The notes beneath the pieces are model-generated. The model searched no databases, was not told the DNA's origin, and was given only the letters and a program-made list of their open reading frames with translations. Below, piece by piece: positions 1 to 9,159 of a stretch of DNA of 64,000 nucleotides. Both the position numbers and the translations under genes were made by a program. Positions within the stretch are counted from its first letter, which is position 1. Each line of letters starts with the position of its first letter. The DNA comes from Collinsella sp. AF25-2LB (GTDB lineage Bacteria; Actinomycetota; Coriobacteriia; Coriobacteriales; Coriobacteriaceae): positions 1 to 64,000 of the forward strand of contig NZ_QRUF01000007.1 of the NCBI RefSeq assembly GCF_003458415.1, given 5' to 3'.

Positions 1-39
1 CCTCCCATTTCTTGTGTCCAAGAAATGGGAGGCAGTTCA
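1..39 (-). mobile_element. Terminal end of an IS3/IS150-like insertion sequence (partial)
   Basis: Read on the minus strand from base 39, the sequence begins TGAACTGCCTCCCATTTC and continues into a perfect 13-bp inverted repeat (1-13 with 20-32). From memory, IS150-type left ends have the same plan: a TGTACTGC-like tip, then CCCATTT, GTTGGAC and an AAATGG return. The transposase would lie to the left, outside the window. The call rests on remembered end structure only; an unrelated hairpin is the alternative. Confidence 0.45.
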
Positions 40-174
40 CTACTGGGGGTTCGTTTTGTGTCTACGTGACACATTATATCTTTTCTTAGCTATTGCCATT
101 ATAGCATATGCTCTCAGGCAAATCAAGTTTACGCAATTATTATATTTTTTATACGTATCACTCTATTTTCTACC
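40..174. other. AT-rich spacer between two insertion sequences
   Basis: This stretch between the IS3-like tip and the IS30-like element is much more AT-rich than the rest of the window and has no credible open reading frame on either strand. It may be what remains of the sequence interrupted by the two insertions. Confidence 0.4.
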
Positions 175-198
175 TTGATTCTCATTTTCATTGCAACA

Positions 199-240
199 GC
201 CTCAGGACTCAGCGCAACGCGTTGCGCTGAGTCCTGAGGC
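199..240. repeat. Perfect 42-bp palindrome at the left end of the IS30-like element
   Basis: Bases 199-219 are the exact reverse complement of 220-240, with no loop. The dyad lies 66 bp upstream of the transposase start, so it may be a transposase binding site, a transcription barrier against read-in, or both. Confidence 0.8.
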
Positions 241-305
241 GCGAATCCGGGTAGGCAACCCCAGAGGGGCCGGAATCCCCCGGCCCGCGATGGAGGGAGG
301 CCGGC

Positions 306-1568
306 ATGTCCAGACCCAAGCCGTCCGGAAGGTCGTACGGGAGGCTCACGAGGCACGAGAGGAACGCGGTCGAGAGGATGCTCGACCGCAACCGCAGCGC
401 CCGCGAGATCGCCGCGGAGCTCGGCAGGTCGCCCTCGACCGTGACCAGGGAGGTTGCGGCGCACCGCTACGTCACCGCGCCGCGCTCGCGCTACGGCGAG
501 CCCGCGCCCGCGGACCTCTCGGGGGCCTGCCCCAGGCTCTCCGCGTGGCCGAGGTGCTGCAACGGCTGCTCGCACAGGAGGGGCTACGGCTGCTCGAGGA
601 GGCCCAGGGTGTTCTACAGCGCCAGGAGGGCGCAGGAGGCGGCCGACGCCGAGCTCTCGGCGAGCAGGTCCGGGATCGACGAGACCGAGGAGGGCGCCGC
701 CGCCAAGCTCGCGGCCATCAGGGACGGGCTCGCGCGCGGGCTCTCCCCGCAGCAGATAGCGGCGACGACCCCCGGGCTCAGCGCCTCCACCGTCTACAGG
801 TGGGTGGACGCCGGCTACGACGGCATGACGAACATGGAGCTCAGGCGCAAGGTCGGCTACAGGCCGAGGTCGCGCCGGGCCCCGAAGAGGGCGACGTCCC
901 ACTCGTCGCGCAGGTCGCACGCGTCGTTCCTCGCGCTCGGCGAGGACGCCTGCGCCGCGGCCTGGGAGATGGACACCGTCGAGGGCTCCAGGGGCGACTC
1001 CGCCAGGCTCCTCACGCTCCTGCACCGCCCGAGCCGCTTCCAGCTGGCCCTGCCGCTGCCGGACGGCACGTGTGCCTCGGTCCTGGCGGCGCTCTCCTCC
1101 CTGCGTGGGGTCCTCGGCGAGGACGGCGCGAGGCGCGCCTTCGGCGCCGTGCTCACCGACAACGGGAGCGAGTTCGCCGACGAGGGCGCCATCGCGGCGC
1201 TGATCGGCGAGCGGGACGGCGAGACCAGGCTCTTCTACTGCGACCCCCGGCAGAGCCAGCAGAAGGGCGCGTGCGAGAAGAACCACGTGGAGATCAGGAA
1301 GCTGCTGCCCAAGGGCGCCGGGGCCAGGTTCGACCGGCTGGAGGCGGCGGACTGCGCGCTGCTCATGTCGCAGGTGAACTCCGAGCCGAGGGGGGCGCTC
1401 GGGTTCCTGACGCCGGCGCGCGTGCTGCGGATGGCCCTCGGGGAGGACGCCTCCGCCCTCATGGACGCGTTCGGGATAGAGGAGCTGGCGCCCGGCGAGC
1501 TCGACCTCACGCCCGGCTGCATCGACAGGGCCAGGGCCGCGAGGGGCGAGGGGCCGCTGGCGGGATAG
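306..1568 (+). CDS. IS30-family transposase
   Basis: This 420-residue protein is a DDE transposase that would mobilise the surrounding element. Its N-terminus carries the IS30 helix-turn-helix (residues about 14-50, with SAREIAAELGRSPSTVTREV). The catalytic triad is visible as D223 (WEMDTVEG), D285 (LTDNGSEF) and E329 (in KNHVE), with typical IS30 spacing. A Cys-rich stretch at residues 75-97 is a likely variable zinc-ribbon-like insert. The start at 306 has a strong GGAGGGAGG ribosome site. No frameshift or stop is seen, so the enzyme may be active. Confidence 0.9.
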   Translation: MSRPKPSGRSYGRLTRHERNAVERMLDRNRSAREIAAELGRSPSTVTREVAAHRYVTAPRSRYGEPAPADLSGACPRLSAWPRCCNGCSHRRGYGCSRRPRVFYSARRAQEAADAELSASRSGIDETEEGAAAKLAAIRDGLARGLSPQQIAATTPGLSASTVYRWVDAGYDGMTNMELRRKVGYRPRSRRAPKRATSHSSRRSHASFLALGEDACAAAWEMDTVEGSRGDSARLLTLLHRPSRFQLALPLPDGTCASVLAALSSLRGVLGEDGARRAFGAVLTDNGSEFADEGAIAALIGERDGETRLFYCDPRQSQQKGACEKNHVEIRKLLPKGAGARFDRLEAADCALLMSQVNSEPRGALGFLTPARVLRMALGEDASALMDAFGIEELAPGELDLTPGCIDRARAARGEGPLAG

Positions 1569-1808
1569 GCGGCGGGCCGGGACATGGGCCGGAAGGCCCG
1601 TTGCGCTGAGTCCGGAACGGCTGCGCGGCGGGCTGGCGGAGCATGCGGCGGCGGCATGGGGGCACCGGCCTCCATAGCCTCTCCACCTGCGGAAACGGTG
1701 CGACGGCCAGGTGCCGGGGGCTATTCCCGCGTTGCGCTAGCTGCGGAAACGCGGGGCCCGTTCAGGCTGTTGCGTTGAGATTGAAAATCAACCCCTTATA
1801 TGTAACAA

Positions 1809-1935
1809 TCATACCGGCTTCCTAACGTTCAGAATGGTTTCTACTGTCTGCTGCGGTGTTTGGTTGGAATTGTCCAGCCAAAAGCCGATCCGTGGTGTTG
1901 TCTGCATTTTACTAAATACAAATTCAATGTATACA
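1809..1935 (-). pseudogene. Possible 3' remnant of a small P-loop kinase-like gene
   Basis: The minus strand reads out to a TGA at 1809-1811 and ends with GFWLDNSNQTPQQTVETIL followed by a few residues. An Asp-Asn-Ser strand followed by TPxxTVxxIL resembles the last strand and helix of shikimate-kinase-like or chloramphenicol-phosphotransferase-like proteins. Only about 40 codons look protein-like before the frame becomes unconvincing, and no start is present. This is weak evidence for a decayed gene beside the IS30-like insertion; chance coding is possible. Confidence 0.3.
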
Positions 1936-2099
1936 GAAAGAAATATATAAGGAGTGGGAGGGATTCCGCCGTAGTCGGCATTGTAGGAAAATCCAAAAGT
2001 TTAGATTTTCTCAAAATGCTTATCTTTTGGTCTTTGGTTCGGAATAGTGTAGTGCTGGCGGTCTATCTATTGTTTTCGGTTGCTTGCTTCTTTACCGTA

Positions 2100-2777
2100 C
2101 ATGAGCATTTAAGCACGGGTGATATTGTGCTTGATTTTTTCTCAGGCTCAGCATCGACCGCCCATGCCATGTTCCTGCAGGAGCTCGGAAAAGATGATCG
2201 CTATCAGTTTATCCTTGTCCAGCTTCCAGAGCCTTGTGACCCGAAACGCGACGCCTACAAGGACGGGTATGAGACTCTCTGCGACATAGGCGAAGGACGC
2301 ATTCGCCGCGCAGGCGACAAAATCAAAACCGAGCTCGAGGAATCCAACCGTCAACTCAAGCTTGGCGAGGGACCCAAGCAGCTTCCCGACATCGGCTTCC
2401 GTGTGTTCGAGCTCGATGAGTCCGGCATTGAGAAGCCCGAGCCCGGTCAGCTCCTCTTCGACGTGGTCAAGCCCGATCGCTCCGATATGGATATCGTCTT
2501 CGAGATGATGCTCAAATGGGGCCTCGAGCTCACGCTGCCCGTCGAGAAGTCTGAAGCCGCGGGCTATCCCATCTGGTCCGTCGCTTGCGACGAGCTCGTC
2601 TGCTGCATGTCCCGAGGCCTCACCATTGAGGCGCTCGAGGCCATCGCCGACATGGAGCCCAGGCGCGTTCTCATCCTCGATTCCGTCCTCGACGACACCC
2701 TCAAGCTCAACGCCGTGCAGATCTTCAAGCACGCCGGCGAGCGCATGGGCTGTGAGATCGAATTGAGGACGGTCTAG
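2100..2777 (+). pseudogene. mod: Type III restriction-modification methyltransferase Mod, 5'-truncated
   Basis: About 225 codons of a Mod subunit remain. They start just before the SAM-binding motif (GDIVLDFFSGSASTAHA) and run to the conserved Mod ending (LDSVLDDTLKLNAVQIFKHA, then ELRTV). Intact Mod proteins are usually over 550 residues and carry the DPPY catalytic motif and target-recognition region upstream; none of that is present. The frame stays open back to about 1860, but the upstream part (AT-rich, hydrophobic, unlike Mod) looks like foreign sequence, so the break lies near 2,100. The res gene follows after one base, as in the usual mod-res operon. Methylation by this product is not expected. 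Confidence 0.8.
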
Positions 2778-2778
2778 C

Positions 2779-5700
2779 ATGGCGGCGCTCGAGTTCAAGT
2801 TCTCATCCGACCAGCAGCACCAGCTGGAGGCCATCGAAGCAACCTGCGACCTGTTCCGCGGACAACAATTTATTGGCAGCGTATTCTCCGCCGATTCCGG
2901 CCGCAAAGGCCAGACGGCAATCGGCGAGCTCATGGTCGGCCACGGCAACGAGCTTCGCGTGGCGCCGGGCCAGCTCCTCGACAACCTGCACGCCGTGCAG
3001 GAGGAGGGCTGCCTCCCGGCAACCGACGTCCTCACCGATGGGCGCCTGCGAGACTTCACCGTCGAGATGGAGACCGGCACCGGCAAGACCTACGTCTACA
3101 TCCGCTCCATCTACGAGCTAAACCGCCGCTACGGCATCACCAAGTTCGTTATCGTCGTGCCGAGCGTGGCCATCCGCGAGGGCGTCCTCAAGAGCCTCCA
3201 GACCACCCGCAGGCACTTCGAGACGCTCTACGACCGCACGCCGCTCGACTACTTCGTGTACGACTCGAAGGACATGGGGCCGGTGGGTAACTTCGCCACG
3301 TCGAGCTCCATCCAGGTCATGGTCATAAACATCGACGCGTTCAACAAGGGCCTCGAGAAGGATGGCACCGCGAAGGAGGGCAACCTCTTCCACCGTCCCA
3401 GCGAGAAGCTCACCGGCGGCTTCAGCCCTCGCGAGCTCGTGAGCGCCTGCAAGCCCGTCGTCATCATCGACGAGCCCCAGAGCGTCGACAACACCAAGCA
3501 GGCCAAGGCCGCCATCAAGAGCCTGAACCCGCTGTTCGTGCTGCGCTACTCGGCCACGCACAAGCAGGCCTACAACATGATCTACCGCCTCACGCCGGTC
3601 GACGCCTTCGAGCGCCACCTGGTGAAGGGCATCTGCGTGGACTCGATCAAGGCCGAGGCGAACCTCAACGGCGCGTACGTGAGGCTCGAGTCCGTCAAGT
3701 CCGACCCGTTCTCCGCCAAGGTGTCCATCGACGTGCGCCAGGCCGACGGCACGCAGAAGCGCAAGGCCGTCACGGTGAAGACCGGCAACGACCTCTACCA
3801 GAAGAGCGGCGAGAACAGCGACTACGAGAGCGGCTGGGTGGTCAACAACATCGGCGCCGCAGTGGGCGACGAGTTCATAGAGTTCCAGAACGGCGAGGTG
3901 CTCGAGCTCGGCGAGGCGCTGGGCGACGTCAACGAGGAGGTCGTCAAGCGCGCGCAGATCCGCCGCACCATCGAGGACCACCTGGCCCGCCAGTTCGAGC
4001 TGTGGCCGCGCGGCGTGAAGGTGCTCTCGCTCTTCTTCATCGACCGCGTCGACCGATACCGCGTCTACGAGCCCGAAGTCCACGGCGGCCTGTACGCCCT
4101 GATGTTTGAGGAGGAGTACGCAGGTGCCCTGAACTCGAAGGCGCCTCGTCGCATCGCAAAGGCGGCGGGGATCGGCAAGGGCACGTGGCTCGAGTGCTAC
4201 GAAGCCGTCGGCGCCCCGCTGGTGCGCGACCCCCACGCCGTGCACCAGGGATACTTCGCCAAGGACAAGAAGGGCAAGTTCAAGGACTCCAAGGGGGCCG
4301 CCGGCACCGCCGACGACGCCGGGGCCTTCGAGCTCATCATGCAGAAGAAGGAGACGCTCATCTCCTTCCCGGATGGCAAGGACGCGGACAAGGACGTCTC
4401 GTTCGTCTTCAGCCACTCCGCGCTCAAGGAGGGCTGGGACAACCCCAACGTGTTCCAGATCTGCACGCTCGTCGAGACCAAGGACAACCTCACCAAGCGC
4501 CAGAAGATCGGCCGCGGCCTGCGCCTGTGCGTGAACCAGGACGGCGAGCGCCTGTACGACCCAGAGGCGAACGTGCTAACCGTCATCGCGAACGAGAGCT
4601 ACGACGACTTCGCCAACGGCCTTCAGAAGGAGCTCGAGGCCGAGGACTTCAGGTTCGGCGTCATCACCCCGGAGAGCTTCACGAAGGTCACGGTCAAGAC
4701 CCCCGAGGGCGTCGAGGAGCGCCTGGGCTACGAGAAGTCCAAGCAGGTCTTCGACCACCTCGTCGCGATCGGCATGGTCGACGGCAAGGGCGCGGTGACG
4801 CCCGAGCTGAAGGCGGCCGCCGAGGAGGGCGAGGTGGAGCTTCCCGCCGAGCTCGAGCCTGCCAAGGAGCAGGTCGAGGCGATCATCATCCACAAGTCCC
4901 AGAGGGTCCAGATTCGCGACAAGGCCAAGGAGGTCTCCGTCGAGCTGCAGAAGGACGTCACGCTCGACCCTGCGTTCCAGGCCCTGTGGGACCGCATCCG
5001 CCAGCGCACGCGCTTCCAGGTGGAGGTCGATTCCGAAAAACTCATCGAGCATGCCACCGAGGCGGTCGATGGCATGCTCGCCGTGCGCCCGCCCCAGGTG
5101 ACGAGCGAACGCGCCTCGTTGGGCATCGACGACGTGGGCGTTAGCGCCGAGGGCACGGGCACCTCCGTGGTTTCCGTTGCCGGCAAAGTGAAATACGATC
5201 TTCCCGACCCGATCGCGGAGCTTCAGGACGCCGTCGGGCTCACCCGCGGCACCATCAAGGCGATCCTCGAGGGCTGCAGCCGCCTCGACGAGTTCGAGGT
5301 CGACCCCGCGACCTTCCTCGCGCAGGTCGGCGACAAGATCAACCGCGTGAAGAACGACCTCATCGCCCAGGGCATCAAGTACGTGCGCCTTCCCGAGGAC
5401 GAGTGGTACACCATGCGCGACCTCGAGCTCGACGACTACACGGCCTATCTCGGGCAGAACGCATGGAAGCCGGATATGGCTGGCAAGAGCCTGTACAACT
5501 ACGTGGTCTACGACTCGGCAGGGGTCGAGCGTTCCTTTGCCGAGGCGCTCGACAAGCAGGAGGAGGTGCTCGTGTTCGCGAAGCTCCCTTCGGCGTTCAA
5601 GATCGACACGCCGCTCGGCAGCTACAACCCCGACTGGGCGTATGTCGAGGAGTCCGACGGCGAGCGCCGCGTGTACTTCGTGACCGAGACCAAGGGCGGA

Positions 5701-5841
5701 AAGAACGGCGAGCCCGCCCTGCGCGACGCGGAGAAGATCAAGATCGGCTGCGCCAAGAAGCACTTCGAGGCGCTGGACCTCGGAAACGACTTCCACTACA
5801 ACGTGCGCACAACGTACCAATACGAGGCGGTGAAGGCTTAG
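2779..5841 (+). CDS. res: Type III restriction enzyme, Res subunit
   Basis: This 1020-residue protein is the ATP-dependent translocase/nuclease of a type III system. Visible SF2 helicase motifs are Walker A ETGTGKT (98-104), DEPQ (231-234), SAT (258-260), a motif-V-like stretch SALKEGWDNP, and the motif VI arginine finger QKIGRGLR (575-582). The C-terminal PD-(D/E)xK nuclease is complete: D952 in NPDW and E970-T-K972 in TETKGG. Length is normal for Res. It starts one base after the mod stop. Type III Res needs Mod for specificity and, with Mod truncated here, it is probably inactive unless another Mod exists outside the window. Confidence 0.92.
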   Translation: MAALEFKFSSDQQHQLEAIEATCDLFRGQQFIGSVFSADSGRKGQTAIGELMVGHGNELRVAPGQLLDNLHAVQEEGCLPATDVLTDGRLRDFTVEMETGTGKTYVYIRSIYELNRRYGITKFVIVVPSVAIREGVLKSLQTTRRHFETLYDRTPLDYFVYDSKDMGPVGNFATSSSIQVMVINIDAFNKGLEKDGTAKEGNLFHRPSEKLTGGFSPRELVSACKPVVIIDEPQSVDNTKQAKAAIKSLNPLFVLRYSATHKQAYNMIYRLTPVDAFERHLVKGICVDSIKAEANLNGAYVRLESVKSDPFSAKVSIDVRQADGTQKRKAVTVKTGNDLYQKSGENSDYESGWVVNNIGAAVGDEFIEFQNGEVLELGEALGDVNEEVVKRAQIRRTIEDHLARQFELWPRGVKVLSLFFIDRVDRYRVYEPEVHGGLYALMFEEEYAGALNSKAPRRIAKAAGIGKGTWLECYEAVGAPLVRDPHAVHQGYFAKDKKGKFKDSKGAAGTADDAGAFELIMQKKETLISFPDGKDADKDVSFVFSHSALKEGWDNPNVFQICTLVETKDNLTKRQKIGRGLRLCVNQDGERLYDPEANVLTVIANESYDDFANGLQKELEAEDFRFGVITPESFTKVTVKTPEGVEERLGYEKSKQVFDHLVAIGMVDGKGAVTPELKAAAEEGEVELPAELEPAKEQVEAIIIHKSQRVQIRDKAKEVSVELQKDVTLDPAFQALWDRIRQRTRFQVEVDSEKLIEHATEAVDGMLAVRPPQVTSERASLGIDDVGVSAEGTGTSVVSVAGKVKYDLPDPIAELQDAVGLTRGTIKAILEGCSRLDEFEVDPATFLAQVGDKINRVKNDLIAQGIKYVRLPEDEWYTMRDLELDDYTAYLGQNAWKPDMAGKSLYNYVVYDSAGVERSFAEALDKQEEVLVFAKLPSAFKIDTPLGSYNPDWAYVEESDGERRVYFVTETKGGKNGEPALRDAEKIKIGCAKKHFEALDLGNDFHYNVRTTYQYEAVKA

Positions 5842-5842
5842 G

Positions 5843-6970
5843 ATGTCGAAGCTGCCCGGAAAGATGACGCGAAAGCAGCATTGGGTGCCGCGGTTCTACC
5901 TGCGCCATTTTGCGGACTCCTCCGGGCAGCTCCATGCCTACAGCAGGCAGAAGGGCTCCTTCTTCCGCACGAATTGCGAGAACCTTTGCAGCATGCGCGA
6001 TCTTTATGAAGTCGAGCATGCCGATGCAACAGGCGATGCGACAGACAGATTCTATGCGCAGAACCTCATCGAGGTTAAGCTATCCGAGTTCGAGAGTCGT
6101 ATTGCGCCGTTTTACAATCGCTTTTTGGAACGCCAGAAAGAAGACCAGTGCGAAGGCGAAGGGTGTTCTGAGGGGAAAGCCGCCGTTTGCGAGCTGGCAG
6201 CAAATATCATCGTCCGGCACCCTATCAGCATGAGCGTCGACAAGAAATGGTCACGCGAGACTGCCGAAGAGCTGCTCAGAAACGTTCATCTGACACCCTA
6301 TGAGCTCGGCTTGCTCGATTGGTCGGATTGGCGCGGGGATTCCCAAGCGGTGGTCGAGCTTGCCGCCGCCGCAACCATGCTCTTCTCCAACGATGATATT
6401 GTGCCAGTTAACCGTATTCGAAAGGCTTTTTTTGAGAAGAGCTTCTCCATCCTTGGGGCACCCGTCGGCTCAGGGTTCGTTACGACGTCGATGCCCATGT
6501 TCATCATCGGGCCCGAGGACGACTCGTACGATTTTCATCTCGCGTATATGCCGTTGAGCAGTGAGTATGCTGCGGTCTTTTCGGATGACCCTCTATTTCC
6601 GCCGTTTGCGAGACTCGGTTTTTCGGGCACCGAGTTCATGAACCGACTTCTTCTGCTTAACTGCGAGCATTGGGATGTCGTCATATCGAGGGGAAGCGGC
6701 CCGCTCGAGCACGTGGTACGCGATTGGAGTCAAGCGAACAGTGCCGAATCCATGCACGAGATGTTCACGCGCGACGGCAGGGAGCTATTCCTCGACGCAG
6801 TGATCTACGACCGCTCGAAGAAGAAGGGGCAGACGATGATCGACGCCATCGACCGTGGCTGCCTCGAGGGCGGCTGCCTTGATGACGAGGACCTGCGCAT
6901 CATCTTCGAGCACCTTCCAAGGAGAAGACGGCAAGGACCTGGAGTATTAAAGGGTCAAGCAGCGTATTGA
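5843..6970 (+). CDS. DUF4238 family protein linked to the type III locus
   Basis: The 375-residue product begins with the DUF4238 signature (KQHWVPRFYLRHFAD, then an aromatic Ser-Arg segment). DUF4238 proteins have no settled function; they often occur in defence islands. No signal peptide or membrane segment is seen. The ATG follows the res stop after a single base, so translation is very likely coupled to res. It may be an accessory subunit of this restriction locus or a separate cargo gene; the sequence does not decide. Confidence 0.8.
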   Translation: MSKLPGKMTRKQHWVPRFYLRHFADSSGQLHAYSRQKGSFFRTNCENLCSMRDLYEVEHADATGDATDRFYAQNLIEVKLSEFESRIAPFYNRFLERQKEDQCEGEGCSEGKAAVCELAANIIVRHPISMSVDKKWSRETAEELLRNVHLTPYELGLLDWSDWRGDSQAVVELAAAATMLFSNDDIVPVNRIRKAFFEKSFSILGAPVGSGFVTTSMPMFIIGPEDDSYDFHLAYMPLSSEYAAVFSDDPLFPPFARLGFSGTEFMNRLLLLNCEHWDVVISRGSGPLEHVVRDWSQANSAESMHEMFTRDGRELFLDAVIYDRSKKKGQTMIDAIDRGCLEGGCLDDEDLRIIFEHLPRRRRQGPGVLKGQAAY

Positions 6971-7021
6971 TTAAATTGACCCCGCCAGCAATAACCGCAA
7001 AGGATAGAAAGGTCTTTAAGG

Positions 7022-8725
7022 ATGGATGCAGGATAGTCTACGATAAGCGGCGTGTTCAACGGATCGCGCCTGCTTGAAATACCCTTCTACCAGCGCGCGT
7101 ACGTTTGGGGAGAGGAGCAATGGGAGCGCTTCCTCGGCGACATGGAGTTCGTCACAGCCTCGAAGCGACCCTATTTCCTTGGCTCCATCATCCTGAAGCA
7201 GGCCTCCTCCGGCAACACCTGGTCTGAGGTGTCCGAGGTTCGCACCGTTATCGACGGGCAGCAACGCCTCACGACCATGGTCATCTTCTTCAAGGCGCTT
7301 TGCGCGAGAATCGACGCCGACAGACTGTTCGAACGAGATTTCGTCCTGGAGACCGGCGAAGTCGCCTTGAGACATGGCAAGTACGACCGGCAGGATTTCG
7401 AGAAGGTCGTCAGCGCCACGGGCTGCGAGCCCGTTGAGGGCTCCTCGTCCATCGTCCTTGCCTACAACTACTTTCTCAAGAACATCGACCCGGAGAAGGT
7501 CGACAGGAACACGATCAAGTCGAACGTCCAGTTCGTCTGCATCGACCTCACCGAGGGTGAGGACGAGCAGCAGATATTCGACACCATCAACTCGCTCGGG
7601 GTGCGCCTGACGACGGCGGAGCTCCTCAAGAACTACTTCTTCAACCGCGAGAACGAGCATGCGTTCAAGGAGTGCTGGGAAGACGTCTTCGAGCCCACGG
7701 CGGAGAAGAGGGAGTATTGGGAGCAGGAGGTCGTTACCGGGCGGATCAAGCGCACGCTCGTCGACCTGTTCTTCGACGCGTTCCTCCAGATTCTGGTTCA
7801 GGATAAGAGGCGCGGCGTCACGACCGAGGACAAGCTCTTCTATTCGCGTACGTCGAACCTCTTTCAGTCCTACAAGGATTTCATCGGCAGGTACTGCAAC
7901 GGAGACAAGGACGAGATCCTCGGCAGCATGAAGGCGTATGCCGAGGTGTTCGAGTCCACGTTCGACCCCGGCTACTGCGACGCGGACATTCCCTCCGCTC
8001 CCGGCGTCGAGCGCCTGAACGTGCTGATATTCGGCCTCAAGAACTCGACGCTCATCCCGTACGTGCTCTACGTTCGCAAGAACGCAGAGCCTACGGGCGA
8101 GGAGTCCGAGGTCTACGCCCTGCTTGAGAGCTACATCGTCCGCCGCACGCTGGTTCAGGCGACCACGAAGAACTACAACAGGCTGTTCACCTCGCTGATC
8201 CTGAACGAGGTGAAGGACGCGGAGGCGCTGAGGAAGGCTCTCGAAGCCAATGACGAGGCGACGACGTACATGCCCGGCGACGCCGAGGTTCGAGCGGCGT
8301 TCGAGGAATCGTGTCTGTACAACCTCCAGTCCAAGGGCGTCCTCTATCTGCTGGAAAGCGCCATTCGCCCAGGCATGAGCAGCACGGCCCTGCTCGGGTT
8401 CAACCAGTACACCCTCGAGCACATGATGCCCAAGAAGTGGCGCAACAAATGGGGAGCCCTCGACGATGAGTCTGCCACGCGAAGGGACCGGAAGCTCCTC
8501 ACGCTCGGCAACCTCGCCATCATCACGCATTCGCTCAACGCCTCCATCCGCGATGCCGATTGGCCCACCAAGAAGCAGGGAAAGGGATACAAGGACGGCC
8601 TTGCCCTCTGCGCCGCCGGCCTTGCGACCATGGCCGGCGCCCTGGAGAAGGAGTCTTGGGACGAGGACGATATCGCCGATCGTGCCGAATGGCTTGCGGA
8701 CAAGGCGTTGGAGGTCTGGCGCTAG
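7022..8725 (+). pseudogene. GmrSD-like DUF262/DUF1524 nuclease gene with amber codon 5
   Basis: The family comprises modification-dependent (type IV) restriction enzymes and related defence nucleases. The N-terminal DUF262 domain shows IPFYQRAYVWGEEQW and the nucleotide-binding IDGQQRLTT; the C-terminal DUF1524 HNH domain shows EHMMP followed by LGNL and a later Asn. An ATG at 7022 has an AAAGG ribosome site eight bases upstream and opens the frame M-D-A-G, then TAG at 7034-7036, then S-T-I-S-G-V-F-N-G. Family members start with such residues, so the TAG looks like a point mutation of codon 5. Re-initiation at GTG 7052 would give a nearly complete 557-residue protein, but no good ribosome site precedes it. 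Confidence 0.8.
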
Positions 8726-8728
8726 GCC

Positions 8729-9154
8729 CTACCTGCGTCCCATCTCGAAGATGCTTGCGGTGTCGGAGCCCGCATCCATGACGGATGTTGTCGGCTCTTC
8801 CAAAGGCGAGGTTTGCGGTGGCGCTTCCGTCACTGGTGCCTCAACCCCCTCGCCGAGCGCCAGGAAGAACCTCATCACCAGCTCGATCCTCTGCTGCAGG
8901 AACTCGCTCAGCTCGCCGTAGGAGGCCGTCAGGTGCACCTCCTTGGCCAATTCCGCCATCGAGTCCCTCAGTGCCTTCTGCACGCTCACGGAGGGCCTCA
9001 CCTCGACCTGGGTATCGGTGAGCTTGGCGATGATGTAGTCCTGCCTGTTCATGCCGCTCCAGGCTGCCATCTCGCATATGAGCTTGCGCTCCTCGGGCGT
9101 GCAGCGGAACGCCATCGTCTTGCTGCGCTTGCGGGCGCTGTTCTCGCACGGCAT
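8729..9154 (-). CDS. Ribbon-helix-helix mobilisation-like protein
   Basis: The 141-residue product opens with a basic segment (ENSARKRSKTMAFRCTPEE) and then helices around MAAWSGMNRQDYIIAKL. This resembles small relaxosome or mobilisation accessory proteins (MobC-like) of integrative elements. The middle contains an amphipathic helical stretch; the tail is acidic and probably disordered. ATG 9154 is chosen because a longer frame would overlap the integrase. It lies five bases after the integrase stop, on the same strand, so it is probably co-transcribed with int. A role in DNA binding or mobilisation is inferred. Confidence 0.55.
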   Translation of the reverse strand: MPCENSARKRSKTMAFRCTPEERKLICEMAAWSGMNRQDYIIAKLTDTQVEVRPSVSVQKALRDSMAELAKEVHLTASYGELSEFLQQRIELVMRFFLALGEGVEAPVTEAPPQTSPLEEPTTSVMDAGSDTASIFEMGRR

Positions 9155-9159
9155 CCTTC

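Larger units (their letters stand above)
175..1791 (+). mobile_element. IS30-family insertion sequence, complete
   Basis: The element is bounded by imperfect inverted repeats of about 29 bp at 175-203 and 1763-1791; both inner ends contain GCAACAGCCT or its complement, with about six mismatches over the length. It encodes one transposase at 306-1568. Just inside the left repeat is a perfect 42-bp palindrome (199-240), and part of its right arm (CGTTGCGCTGAGTCC) recurs near the right end at 1599-1613. I cannot define a target duplication. Bases 1569-1762 hold no gene. The very high GC of the body contrasts with AT-rich flanks, which fits recent arrival. Confidence 0.75.

Noticed and set aside
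129..1286. Long minus-strand frame across the IS30 element
   Set aside because: It is the antisense shadow of the transposase in very high-GC DNA; composition is Arg/Gly/Ala/Pro-rich and has no domain.
3118..4416. Long antisense frames within res
   Set aside because: They mirror the res codon bias and have no family features; res itself has a complete set of motifs.
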